Shown piece after piece: positions 20,287 to 31,200 of a stretch of 64,000 bases of DNA. Each line of letters starts with the position of its first letter. The stretch's first letter is position 1. This DNA comes from Aplectana chamaeleonis (lineage: Eukaryota > Nematoda > Chromadorea > Rhabditida > Cosmocercidae). The notes beneath the pieces were generated by a model. That model was not told the origin of the DNA, ran no database searches, and was given only the letters and a program-made list of their open reading frames with translations. Location of the stretch: contig JAPDOI010000063.1 in the NCBI GenBank assembly GCA_029168955.1, positions 434,001-498,000 of the forward strand, read 5' to 3'. Position numbers and translations under genes: made by a program.

Positions 20287-23200
20287 GACTTACTTGACTT
20301 AATCGGTTGGCTTTCGCCTGACGCGGTTATTCCGCATCTTCACCGAGGTGTGCCGTCCTAGTAGTCAGCCGTGTCCATTTTTCACGGTCTTCAGCCACAA
20401 TTTGAACACATTCCATCCAGCTGTCACTATTCCATTTCCTGCGAAACGAAACATCGCACCTGAACTGTCTTTCGATGCCGAGTGACTTTAAATCCTCTTT
20501 AACCACATCCGTCCAGAACTTTCGCCTACGCCCAGGTGGCCGTTTCCAGACAGGATTTGGAAGCATTTTTAAAGCGTGTTGTACGAGACGATCCGGCGTT
20601 CTTCTTAGTATATGCCCGAGCAGTCGGAGTCGACTTTCCATTGCTGCTAGAGATGGCGTTGGGAGATGCTGGCACCTCCCTCGTGTCAAGCGTTGATGTA
20701 CTGCGTCGATTTCCTTGTAAAGGTCTTCGTTATGGCATACACGCGGCCAGAAATATCCAAGCAAACGCCTAAAAAGCTTCCTCTCCGTGCAATCCAACCT
20801 TTCCATCTGCGTTTTCGGTGCTGCCCACGTCTCCGATCCGTACATCATGATAGGGCGAATAGCGGATAGGTAGACGCGCAACTTGACTTCCTTCGCGATG
20901 GTGGTAGACCACAAACACTTGGTTAGAGAATTGAATGCAGACGTAGCTTTCGCACATCGTTGTCGAATATCCGCTGCATAACTACCATCGTTCTTCAGCA
21001 AACAGCCCAAATAACAGAAATCGTCCACCAGTTCGATACGTTGTCCGTCCACACAAACTCCAGTTGAAGGCCTCTGAGAGACCCACATCTGCTTGCATTT
21101 GTCGGGACAAAGACGAAGTCCATAGGCTGCGGCATACTTCGAAACGAGGTTCACAATCCTTTGCAGTTTTGCGTTGTTTTCAGCGAATAACACAATGTCG
21201 TCGGCGTACTCCAGGTCGACAAGGGAGCGTCCTGATGGTGTTAGGATCACATCCGCAGGAAACTGTTCTGCAACTCTACGCATGATGTCATCAACGGCGA
21301 AGTTGAAAAGAAAAGGTCCTGCAACGGCTCCTTGCCTTACTCCTGTTTTCACCTCGAAAGCTGACGTAAATCCGACAGGTGTACGAACTGCTGCTGTTGT
21401 TCCTTTGTTCATGTCCTCGATTAACCGAACATACTTTTCCGGGACTCAATCTGCTCGCAGAGCATTGAGCAATCGATCACGATGAGGAGAGTCGAACGCG
21501 GCTTCAAAGTCCAAAAAAGCAAGCTGTAATGGCTTTGAAAACCGCTGCCACGATTCAATTACTCTTCTCATGACGAACACTTGGTCGATGGTCGATCTTC
21601 CAGGTCGAAAACCGGCTTGCTCATCTCTGGTCGTTCCTTCACGATGTTTGATAAGTCGCTCGAGAATGATACGTTCTAAAACCTTGTACATGACACGAAG
21701 TAGAGAGATTCCTCTGCAGTTCTTAGGATCCGTGACGGATAGCTTCTTGTGAAGAGGTACGATGATCGCATGTCTCCACGAATCGGGTATCCTTTCGCTC
21801 ATCCATATGGCACGGATGGTGTTGGTCATTTCACGAATCCCAGACGAAGGAAGAGCTTTCAGCATTTCAGCAGCGATGTTGTCATCTCCACCTGCCTTTC
21901 CATTCTTCATTTTCCGGACACAATCCAAAACTTCAGACTCAGTCGGCGGTTCCTCACTGACATCGTAATGTGCTCTCTGAACATGCGGGAGCTCAGGTAC
22001 TGATGGCGCTGGACGATTCAGTAGTGAACTGAAGTAATCCTTCCATATTGGCAGCGTCGCATCACCAACTGCAACTCCATTGGTAGTGTTCAAGACAGGA
22101 GAACATCTCTTCATCTTCCCGCTATACTGTCGCAGCAACGTGTAGGCTTTCTTCGGATTCTTCTCCTTCCAAGCCTTCTCGACCTCCTTAGCTCTACACG
22201 TCCACTCTCGTTCGCGGTCACTTTGAAGCTGCCGACGCAACTTCCTCCTCAGACGCTTCTCCTCCACGAAGTTTCCTGCAGTTCGGAGAGCACATATTCT
22301 GTTGTAGGTAGATGTTGTTTCTTCTGAGACGTAGGCGAACTTCTTCTTAGGCTGTACAACCGGGAGTGCCTCTTTCGAAGCGTCCTGGATGCACTTGACA
22401 AAAGAATCCGCGTCGCAAAGTTTCTTCTTAGTCCGTACTCCGATGTGAATAGAAACGCGTTGTCGGAAATTCCTTCTGCACTCTTCATCTCTGAGACTTG
22501 TCATGTCAATCCTCTGGAGAGGCTGGAGCCCCTCGCTTCCTCTTATGAATCCTCGCAGTGAAGTTCAACAGAACAGGACGGTGATCCGAATCGAATGCGA
22601 CATCCCACACAGCTCTAGATCTTCGAATGTCCGATACTGGAATATTCCTCGTCAGGACATAGTCAAGCTGTAGTTTCAAAGTTGTCATCTTCCGCTTCCG
22701 CTGCTCTTCTGGAGATAGCCGGGTTGGTCCCTGCCACGTAAGCTGATGGCGGCGATGATTCCTCTTGAATGTCGATGCAATAATCAGACCACTGCGTTCA
22801 CAAAAGTCGACAAGGCGGTAGCCATTGTCCGATGTTTGCTCCACTGGGTAGAACCATTTACCGAGTACTTCGGATTCCTGATCAAGTCCCATCTTCGCAT
22901 TTGCGTCAATCCCCACGACAACAGCATGTTGACAAGGTATCCTGGCCAGCAACGTATTGAGTTCCTCACAAAACGCATCCTTCGAATTGTCTTCGGCAGT
23001 TTCAGTGGGCGCATGAGCACTCACTATCCACAGATTGAATCCTCTGTGATCCCGCAGTCGTACGAATGCATTCCGACACGACGTTGAGCCGAACTCCTTG
23101 ACCATACCATTGAAATCCTTCCTTACAGCTATTGCACAGCCTCCCACTCTCCTATCGTCAGCGTTACCGCAGTAGATGGTGTACTCTCCGACGCTGATGA

Positions 23201-23564
23201 CGGGTCTATCCTTGAGGCGGGTTTCCTGCAAAGCAGCAAACGGTGCATGGAAATAGCTCAGAAGTCTGGATAGCGCAGTTTTTGGATATCACTCGACAGC
23301 GATCGACAGTTCAGGGTGGCGAAATTGTGGCTTGTGGCCAAAGACTCCATGACTCCCTAGGTACGGATCCTAAGGTGTTATGGACCAGAGGCCTTAGTGT
23401 GCCGGACGGCGACACCTTTATGCAATGTGCGGGATACTTTCGCGATATAGTTGTGCACGCTATATCGCTCGAACGTTCCCTGTGTACACTCAAACGTCTG
23501 CTGGGTTCAGTAGAAGCAGGGGCACCAACGAGCAGGTACCAACAGACTTGTATACACACCCCCC
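20287..23564 (-). mobile_element. RTE-class LINE, near full length, 10-bp target duplication
   Basis: The direct repeat TTCTTTCTAT (20277-20286 and 23565-23574) brackets 3278 bp. On the minus strand the order is: a 240-bp 5' unit (23564-23324), an endonuclease, a reverse transcriptase, and a short 3' end with the simple tail AAGTCAAGTAAGTC. Size and layout fit the RTE group. Three lesions break the reading frame but the rest is well preserved, so insertion was fairly recent. It landed inside an older MITE. Confidence 0.9.
20327..23323 (-). pseudogene. RTE endonuclease/reverse transcriptase, three lesions
   Basis: The protein starts ATLNCRSLSSDIQKLR near 23323. A one-base frameshift near 23265 precedes the apurinic-type endonuclease domain (LQETRLKDRP, VSAHAPTETAEDN, VVGIDANAKMG, SDHRPVLLNF, about 240 residues). 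A second frameshift occurs at 22505, then comes a basic linker and the reverse transcriptase (NCRGISLLRVMYKVLERI, FRPGRSTIDQVF, LAFLDFEAAFDS). A TGA at 21446-21448 interrupts it in frame at a Gly position. The rest includes the catalytic LEYADDIVLF and ends RTAHLGEDAE at 20327. Domain order is that of RTE elements, and several blocks match hookworm RTE proteins I remember closely. Enzymatically dead as it stands. Confidence 0.93.
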
Positions 23565-23602
23565 TTCTTTCTATATTTCGCCTATTCGGAGGAATTGGGA
23601 GC

Positions 23603-23896
23603 ACAAGCACGCTCATGCCAATCATTTTTTCCGCAGGGCTACCGTAACCCTCCTTTAAAAATTTTCCAAGTGTCAGCACATCTTAATAGCCAACAAACAT
23701 GTTTGCACAATTTCGACCTCCTCAGCCACTTCCCAGTGGCTTCTCGAAGAGAGAGGTGTGTGAATGAATGCATACCGCTCCTCTGCTCTTTTATAGCCCG
23801 CATGTTATGAGCGTGTGTTATCGTTCGTTATCATGTTTTATTCAAGAATGGTTACGGTGGCCCTGCGGAAAAAATGATCGGTATGGGGGTGTTTGT
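23603..23896. mobile_element. Mutator-like MITE with 9-bp target duplication
   Basis: ATTGGGAGC is directly repeated at 23594-23602 and 23897-23905. Inside, about 47-bp inverted ends begin ACAAGCACGCTCATGCCAAT (right end as complement: ACAAACACCCCCATACCGAT) and share ATTTTTTCCGCAGGGC. A 9-bp duplication with long terminal repeats fits Mutator-type elements. There is no transposase. Confidence 0.75.
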
Positions 23897-23996
23897 ATTG
23901 GGAGCTCGCACTTGGCAGGTGCTATATATGGTGGGTCTACTTCGCAATTATGTGGAAATCTCAGATTTCGTCCCTGAGCTTGGAATGTGCCTTCAA

Positions 23997-24395
23997 AGGC
24001 AAGGTCCGGTCAAATTTTGACACTACCGAAATTTGGATTAGATAGATTGGGCTGGCCTAGCTGAACATCGTCTGAACGTTCCACGAACTCTGAGTCCTTA
24101 GTTCTGGAGAAAACAGCCTCATAATCAGGGATTACGGTATTCACAGCATGATAATAATGGCTGGAATGACCGATAATTACACAGCACTTTTGAAGAATGC
24201 GTGGACAACCGCTAAAATATGGACGATGGCCACACTTTTCTGATTTTTCTGAATCATCGGCTAACGGAAGTGGCTGGAATAACTTTAAAAAGACCGGTTT
24301 TTACTCAGTTGTCGCATGTTCCTAGGGACTACCTGTAGCAAGAGCACCGATTTAGCGGGAAATCTCAGAATCGAAATTCTGCCCGGACCCTGCCT
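23997..24395. mobile_element. TTAA-type MITE, AGGCAAGGTCCGG ends
   Basis: AGGCAAGGTCCGGTCAAATT at the left pairs with AATTCTGCCCGGACCCTGCCT at the right (last 20 bases considered). Flanks are TCAA and TTCA. It abuts the previous element with a shared TCAA. Confidence 0.7.
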
Positions 24396-24540
24396 TTCAG
24401 GATTCAAGTCTGAAATGAAATGACACACCGAAAGGCAACGCTGTCAGTCGAAGTATTCGTATCATACATCTTTTATCAGGTTTTTTTATAATTTCTAAGG
24501 ACAAATCTTAAGTGCTCTCCCTCGAATAGGGTAGAGTCCA

Positions 24541-24861
24541 GGGGTCGTATTCGCCAACAACCCGCCGAGGGAGTCGAAGGGAAGCGGAAGGGATGATACC
24601 GCGCGCGGCAGAGGAGCAGATCAACCCATCTTACACCATGTAAGATGGAAATGCAAACTGTGTTACGTATCGATATCACTGCGAAAAGATAAAGATTCCA
24701 TCGCTAACCGGCCATTCTTCAGCTATGCGATTCGAAAATTTCCGGCTGTCGCGAGGGAAGCCGAGGGAGGCGAGAGGTGGCCGTGGCGCGCGCATTTTGT
24801 ACTGAGATTTCATCTCATCTACCCTTCGACTCCCCGGCGGGTTGATGGCGAATACGACCCC
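24541..24861. repeat. 40-bp inverted repeat (GGGGTCGTATTCGCC)
   Basis: GGGGTCGTATTCGCCAACAA and the following CCCGCCGAGGGAGTCGAAGG at 24541-24580 are mirrored at 24822-24861. It is probably a small foldback element. No coding sequence is seen inside. Confidence 0.7.
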
Positions 24862-24869
24862 AGGTGTGC

Positions 24870-25500
24870 ACACATCTGGGCTTGAAATTATTTGGGATGG
24901 GGGGAGGGGCTTTTGCCCAGGCCGTTCGAAGCCGATTCTGCGCCCACTAATGGCTTCAATTCTCATGCATCAGATGTGCATCGAACGCGCTTCCTGCGCT
25001 TAATCACCAACTAAGGTGCGGTCCGTCCATACTGCCGGCAAAGTGAAGAGAGACCCGAATAACGGCTCCCTTCTCTATCAGTGGTGCCCATTTCAAAGAA
25101 AACACGTGAGAACTGGTAGGCGAAGCGTTGTGAGGCCATGTTTATACTTTGCCGTCAAGGTGAATGCAGCGTGGAAGCGGTATAAGCCTCAAATATTGTC
25201 TTGTGAGTAGAATGTCAAGAGTTTCGTCCGCCGCTCAACGGCACGGTCACGCTGACCCGAAATCCAGCTGGGTTGTGATGCGATCAAACTGCGTGCATTT
25301 ATGTGCTCCACCTAGGTGGTCGACTCGTGGCGGCAGTGTGAAGAGGGCGGATAAATCAGAGGGAAGCAGTGTCATCTGTATTGGTTGACGCCACTTTGAC
25401 GACCAGTAGCACCTGCTTAATCCTTCTCTCTGATCTTCCTGCCCTCCTCACTTTTTGGCGCCACGAGACGGCCACCCGCAAGACCTTTTTGTCTAACAAT
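24870..25500. other. No supported gene
   Basis: Mixed sequence with a TTTATACTTTGCCG word near 25140 like the foldback ends at 16-17 kb. No exon-like unit is seen. Confidence 0.35.
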
Positions 25501-26557
25501 AAGGGCTATTCATACGACCAACCTCTCGCTCTGCCAGACCGGCCCGCGCGGAAAAGTGGTGAGTATGAATAAAAACACGACCTCCCGCGCCTCCTGCCTC
25601 GCCACAGTGGTGTCTCTGGAGCATTCATACTCCCCTCTCGCACCGTCGAAGCATTTGTTGGTAGCATTACTTGTTGCACTAAATTACGTCACATAAGTGT
25701 AGCGGGGCCTTAGAGGAAGCGCGCAATACGCCATAGAAAGTGTGCGGAACCCAAGTGGGAGTTCGCCGCGCGCCGCAAAAAGTGTGCGAGACCCAAATGG
25801 GAGTGCGCTGGACGCCGTAGAAAGTGTGTGGGACACATATGGGAGTGCGCCGAACGCCGCAGAAAGTGTGCAGGACCCAAATTAGAGTGCGCCGAACGCC
25901 ATAGAAAGTGTGCGGGACCCAAGTGAGAGTGCGCCGAGCGCCGCAGAAAGTGTGCGGGACCCAAGTGGGAGTGCGCTGGACGCCGTAGAAAGGGTGCGGG
26001 ACCCCACTGGGAAAGCGCAGGACGTCGTAGAAAGTACACAGAATTAGAATGGGAGTGCGCGTTCGCCGATGTTCGGTAAAAATGCAGTTAGGTTTGAGTT
26101 TGCAATACAAGGATCGAAATGCACGCCTCCACTCAAGAAGGTACGCAAGAAACCGACGGTTGTCGTGCGAATATGAATCTTGGCTCAAATCTAGTTGGAG
26201 GGGGCCTTCCTAGTGGCAATTCTAAAAATGAAAGTTGCCTCTGATATGAGTTTTCCGATAGCGTTATCAGTCATTGTCTATTTAGAAAATCTGTAGAATC
26301 CACCCCCGGATAGCCTTTACATAGAGCAAAACCAACATATCCTATAAAACTTATCAAAGACCACCCGCATCGCTTCATTTCTAGAAACAAACTGAACGAT
26401 TTTCCGCCTCTTCCGCTCTGCCATGGCGATATCTCTGGGCCATTCATACTTCACTGGCGGAGCGGGAGGAGCGGGAGGTCGTATTTTCATTCATACTCAC
26501 CTCTGTTATCGAGCGGGCCGCTCTGGCAGAGCGAGAGGTTGGTAGTATGAATAGCCG
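25501..26557. mobile_element. 1.06-kb inverted-repeat element with internal 42-bp array
   Basis: The ends GGGCTATTCATACGACCAAC and its near-complement GTTGGTAGTATGAATAGCC are followed inward by CTCGCTCTGCCAGA and, further in, by paired words such as CCTCCCGC. The right flank is TTAA at 26558-26561, shared with the next element. It is an inverted relative of the element at 26562-27474. Confidence 0.75.
25725..26057. repeat. 42-bp tandem repeat, about 8 copies
   Basis: The unit is GTGTGCGGGACCCAAGTGGG followed by AGTGCGCCGGACGCCGTAGAAA, with 5-20% divergence. Minus-strand open frames reading HFLRRSAHSHLGPA repeats are a product of the 42-base period, which is a multiple of three. Confidence 0.88.
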
Positions 26558-26561
26558 TTAA

Positions 26562-27474
26562 GGGGCTATTCAAACTTCCAACCATACTGCTCTGCCAGAG
26601 CGGCCCGCGCGGACGAAGAGGTTAGTATGAATAGAATTTCGTTCCCCCGCCCCCCCCGGTCCGGGGATGAAGTATGAATGTTCCAGCGACACCGCCATGG
26701 CAGAGCGGGAGGGTGGAGAATGAGCCTCACGGATATCGACATCTAAGTGATTCTACAGAATTCTAGATGGACAATGACTGATAACGCTATCGGAACACCA
26801 TTCTCGCCCCTCCAACTAAATTTCAGCCGAGATTCGCAATCACACGACACCCTTGTCGGTTTCTTGCGTACCTTACGCGTGGAGGCGTGAATTTTGACCC
26901 TTGTATCGTTCATCCATACCTAATTGCAACTTCCCCGGATATCTGCGCACGCGCACTTCCATGCTATTTCCGTACACTTTCTGCGACGTCCTGCGCACTC
27001 ATACTAGGATTCCGTACCCTTTCTACGGCGTCGTGCGCATTCCCACTTGGGTCCCACCTACTTTCTACGGCATACCCCGCACCCCCACTCGGATCCCACA
27101 AACTTTACCCGGCGTCCTGCGCACTCCCACTGCGGGGGTAAATGCTTTTCGCAGCGTCCGGCGCACTCCCACATGGATCCCACACGCTTTCTGCACTCCC
27201 ACTGAGGTCCCACGCATATTCTATGGCGTGTTGCGCGCTTTCACTGGTCCCCACCACTTTTATATGACGTAATTTAGGGCAAAAAAATCGCAACCAACAA
27301 ACACCTTGGTGGTGCAAGATGGGAGTGTGAATGAGCAAGCGACACCGCTGTGGCGGTTTTTGAGGCGCGGGAGAAGCGGGAGGCGCGAGAGGCATGAAAT
27401 TTTATTCATACTCACCTCTTCGTCCGCGCGGGCCGCTCTGGCAGAGCAGTATGGTTGGAAGTTTGAATAGCCCC
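26562..27474. mobile_element. 913-bp inverted-repeat element flanked by TTAA
   Basis: TTAA stands at 26558-26561 and 27475-27478. The ends GGGGCTATTCAAACTTCCAA and its complement are followed by CATACTGCTCTGCCAGAGCG. The interior at 26965-27265 contains about 7 diverged copies of the same 42-bp repeat as the neighbouring element, in opposite orientation. Confidence 0.8.
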
Positions 27475-27478
27475 TTAA

Positions 27479-27541
27479 CGGCTATTCATACTACCAACCT
27501 CTCGCTCTGCCAGAGCGGGGCATTGGAAATATGAATAGCCT
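27479..27541. mobile_element. Deletion derivative of the same family
   Basis: The 63 bp consist only of the two ends (CGGCTATTCATACTACCAAC to ATATGAATAGCCT). It abuts the previous element through TTAA. Confidence 0.6.
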
Positions 27542-27612
27542 CAAACAACATGGCAGTTTGCTATGGACAAGGATATGTTTTTTGTTGATGAACGCAATAC
27601 TCCAACACAGCC

Positions 27613-27624
27613 AGAGTTTTTCAG
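27613..27624 (+). promoter_or_regulatory. Likely trans-splice or 5'UTR 3' splice site
   Basis: AGAGTTTTTCAG ends at 27624, 66 bases before the first in-frame ATG. An in-frame TGA lies upstream at 27589-27591. In a nematode this strong TTTTTCAG acceptor with no exon visible upstream is a candidate spliced-leader addition site. Confidence 0.5.
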
Positions 27625-27690
27625 CCAGTCAGTCAGAAAGCGAGATCACCACTGCCTGAAAAGATAGAGATCCGGGAGTCGTCTTCGAAA

Positions 27691-28299
27691 ATGAAGAAAA
27701 CGGGATCGGGATCGGGATCAGGGTCGGGGTCAGGAAAGACAACAGGAACTGGGTGAGTTTCTAGATAACAATTCTACTATGTTGTACACATTTAATGGAA
27801 CTTTCAATCCGTCTTGTTTCAGTAGCAAAAACACTAAGAAGAGTGGCAAGTATGGTTTAAATAATTTTTTCTTTGATACACATCCACACTAACTCCATAT
27901 TTTGCTCCAAATTTCAGAAGAGTGTCATCTGGAAAAGAAGGAACCTCGGGAACATCGGAAGGCTCATCAGGGCCGTCAACGGGAGGAGAGTCCCAGAACA
28001 CGGGCACGGGTGAAGTGGAGACGGCGAACCCTCTACGCAGCGATGGAGCATCAACGGGTGTGTCTGAGAGCACTGGGGAGACGGATGGGACAGACACCAA
28101 GAAGAAAAGCAAGAGCTCCGCTGCCACCTCTGGATCTGAGAAAACTAGTGAGGGTGCTACGACAACGCCGGAAGAGGGCACAGGCGTAGGCACGAGCACC
28201 GGTCAGAGTGGAGTCACCACCGAGACATCGGGATCGGCAAAAACGAAAGGCGGTCAGACGGCAACCCTCACAACATCTGCGTCGAAGAATACAACTGAT
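27691..28299 (+). CDS. Exons 1-3: Gly/Ser/Thr-rich N-terminus
   Basis: Exon 1 (27691-27752) reads MKKTGSGSGSGSGSGKTTGT. Exon 2 (27823-27849) adds SKNTKKSG. Exon 3 (27918-28299) adds about 127 residues rich in Thr, Ser, Gly and Glu (SSGKEGTSGTSEGSSGPSTG and similar). Donors are gtgagt, gtatgg and gtaagg; acceptors are TTTCAG. Phases (2, 2, 0) fit and give 157 codons. The ATG at 27691 was chosen because it is the first in frame after an upstream stop. There is no hydrophobic stretch, so a secreted role by classical signal is not indicated. Confidence 0.78.
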
Positions 28300-31200
28300 G
28301 TAAGGTCGTTTGCTCGAGGGAGGATTGTCCCATTTCTAACAGAGAACCGGCTTCTTTTCCTCTAAACGGCTGACGTTCTTGCGTGGGCGAGGCCAGCGCT
28401 ATAGCATCATCGCGGCGATATCCTTCTAGACCGTTTGTTTTCCATAGTAAACGTCTGGATCGCTCCCATAATAGTGGGAGCACAACAAGAAACGGACTCT
28501 AGAAATTTCGCCCAGGGCTGAGCATGCGTCCCGGAGAAAATCGGTTTTTGGTGGAAAAGAGGATTGCCCTCTAGAGTGTACAAGAAAGGAACGAAGGTTG
28601 ATGGGATGTCATCTCGCGAAACACTTTGTGCTGACTATCAGAACAAGGCGTATTCACTGCGGAACTTCAGCCTATCAACGCGAACGTTCGGTCTGTTGTC
28701 CGGTTGTTAACCGCCCGTTGTGTTGCGTTCGGCGTATTGAACGAATATTCACATCCCGTTAAACTGCTTCACCTGTATTAATTCTATATTTTTCATGTGT
28801 CACTCATTCCCTTATGTTCAACTCTGGGACCGGCCAATCCAGGTGAAACACAAAAAAGAAGAAGGCCTCGATCCGCGGGTTTTCTTGGTCCTTTAAGAGC
28901 AGCATACATGCTCGTAGACGTGATTGAAATACAGTTGACCGCAATGCTAAAAGGACATGGTGCGGTTGCGGACTCGCACTAAAACTACGGTAGAATCTGG
29001 CACTTTGCCCGATTTCGTCATCGATCGGCGCCAACCCTCGCCTCTCTGCTCACGCGAATATCAGCTGTGGCGCCGATCGATGACGGAATCTGGCAAAGTG
29101 CCAGATTCTACCGTAGTTCTAGTGTGAGTCCGCAACCGCACCATGTCCTTTTCACATTGCGGTCAACTGTAACAACCTGAATCGAACCGTGCGGCTTACA
29201 GCACAATGTCTACGCACTGAGAAATGTCAAAAACGACACACAATGCCGCTACATGAGTAGCAAGTTTGTCCCCGTTCGTATTTTCGCGCCCCCTGCATTT
29301 GCCCTGCCACAACAAAACAAGGGTTCTGGGCCACCCCCGCCATCTGTACTGTTTGTGAATGGCACGACAAGTAATCTACACTTCTCACCGATGGAGAGGA
29401 TAGCCCAGTACCCTTGTTTTGGAGGGGAAGGCCAAATACAGGGGGCGCGAAAATACGGGCGAGGTCAAATTTGCAACTCCTGTAGCGGCATTATGGGTCG
29501 TTTTCGACGCTTTAAAATGAGAAGGGATTGTGCTGTAAGCAGTACCGTTCGATTCACGTTGCCATCTCAACTGCGTTCACGAGTGCGTATGCTGCCTTTT
29601 GAGTCAGGCGACAAATCACTGCCGGAAAGCCTTCACAGCTTGCCAATGTGATGATCGGATCTTGCTATGGAGAGCGCAAGAATGCTAGCTAAGTGACAGC
29701 CAGGTGTCTGTGTGATTGCTCGTCAACAGCCAGGCGTCTATCAATTGTTTGTAGCCTGGCAACAGCAGGCAAACACGCAGAAGACGCCTATTAGCCGGAA
29801 GTAAATCAGGTTGGCAGAACCTTTTGTCGACCACTCGGACGTGATCAAAAGAGCAAAAGTATCAGAGAGATGGTTTGTCGGCCATAGGTTAACTCAGGCA
29901 AGGTAGGTCCCTCCTAACCAAATATGTGGGGTTTAGCTAGAGTATGTCACCGTCCGGTTGCCTTGCTGGGATGTACAAGCACTTGTTCGGAAAGAGACAC
30001 CTTCCAATTACCCAATCAGCTTTTACAAACGTTCCGCCTTCATCTTCCCATAGATGGACAATGAGACGCTATTCGGCGCCACTCACGTTGAACGCCTCAG
30101 ATTCCCACGAAGAGTACCATCAGGTATTTTGCGTTTCACAGTGTGCAGATGAATCAGTCAGTCCCCTCGTTGAAGTCCAGAAGGCTGGTAGAGCAAAAGA
30201 GAAGGTGGACACACAATAAACAGCTTTATTCGGCTGTCAACTAAGCCGCTGACAAAGACACAACCGAATGTGAACAGGTAGAGCATTCAAGGCTTTTGGT
30301 CCGTGCTTCATGACGAAGACGCCTTGTTTTGGTTGCGAACAGGAGCACCTTCTAATATGACATCCTATTAACCTTCTGTCGGCATTTAAGATCATCTGAA
30401 GTAGAGTTCCGATAGGCACGACTGCGTGAACCGCATTTGAAAACCCATGCGTTAGGAACCCTGTACTATTGCATTTAGGCAGCGGGCCAGGCTCTATCTA
30501 GAAGGAAGAGTCCTGCACAGTGGTTGAAATCGATGTTGCCGAAGTCTGCATCGTCAAGGTGGGTGCTGAGCATGTGGCTCCTTTGTATCGTATTAGGGTT
30601 ACAACAAGAGATTTGGAATAACTAATCTAGTTTAATGAATTACAGGGGCAAATCGAGCAGTTCGTCAGGGAGCGGTCCAGGAAAGGTATCTATGGCATTT
30701 CGCAACTTGGGAACTTTTTCGATGTGTGAACAACACACGTTTTTAGGGTTCCAAGGGCAAGAAGAAGACGCCAATACGCACACTGTTCAAGAAGCACAAG
30801 AGTCCTCGTGGAAGCAAGAAATCGAAGAAAGGTGCCAAGTCGTCCGGTCAGAGCGGTACCGGTACAACATCTGGGCAGAGTGGTACCACGACTAGCGACG
30901 GATCACAGGCAACGAATGACGGCTCCACAGCAGGACAACCGCCACCAATCGCCGATGCTGCTGCTGATGCAGCTGCTCCAGCGGATCAGCCTCCATCAGC
31001 CGATGCAGCACCGCCAGTGGCAGCACAACCGACCGATGCAGGCATGACAGTTCCTGTTATACAGCAAAAAGGGGGTTCCGCCGAAATGGCTGGACCAATG
31101 ATGAGAGCAGAGTTGGCTGCTGGCGCCTCAGCGGGGAACGCCGGAGTGGTGAGCAACAAAGATGGAGAGCCAGTAGGAGCCGCTTTCAAAACGGCCATTC

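Larger units (their letters stand above)
19301..23992. mobile_element. AGGCACAGTC-type MITE split by three later insertions
   Basis: The left end AGGCACAGTCCAACC lies at 19301. The right end AATGTGCCT lies at 23992. The core text from 19330 to about 19627 resumes at 23575 (ATTTCGCCTATTCGGAGG), as shown by the uninterrupted relative at 43.0-43.3 kb, which reads TTCCTATATGTCACTTATTCGGAGG. The gap is filled by the GC-rich element, the RTE and the Mutator-like MITE. This makes it the oldest layer of the stack. Confidence 0.68.

Noticed and set aside
23243..23679. Frames of 122-134 codons across the 240-bp unit
   Set aside because: Both strands are open and the same peptide appears wherever the unit occurs; this is repeat sequence read by chance.
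25679..26188. 169-codon minus-strand frame with HFLRRSAHSHLGPA repeats
   Set aside because: A 42-bp tandem array has a period divisible by three and stays open by chance; no start, splice or expression signal supports it.
30237..30419. Minus-strand frame with HGPKALNALPVHIR, like a CR1 LINE C-terminus
   Set aside because: The match is one short phrase with no supporting reverse-transcriptase sequence or simple tail nearby.
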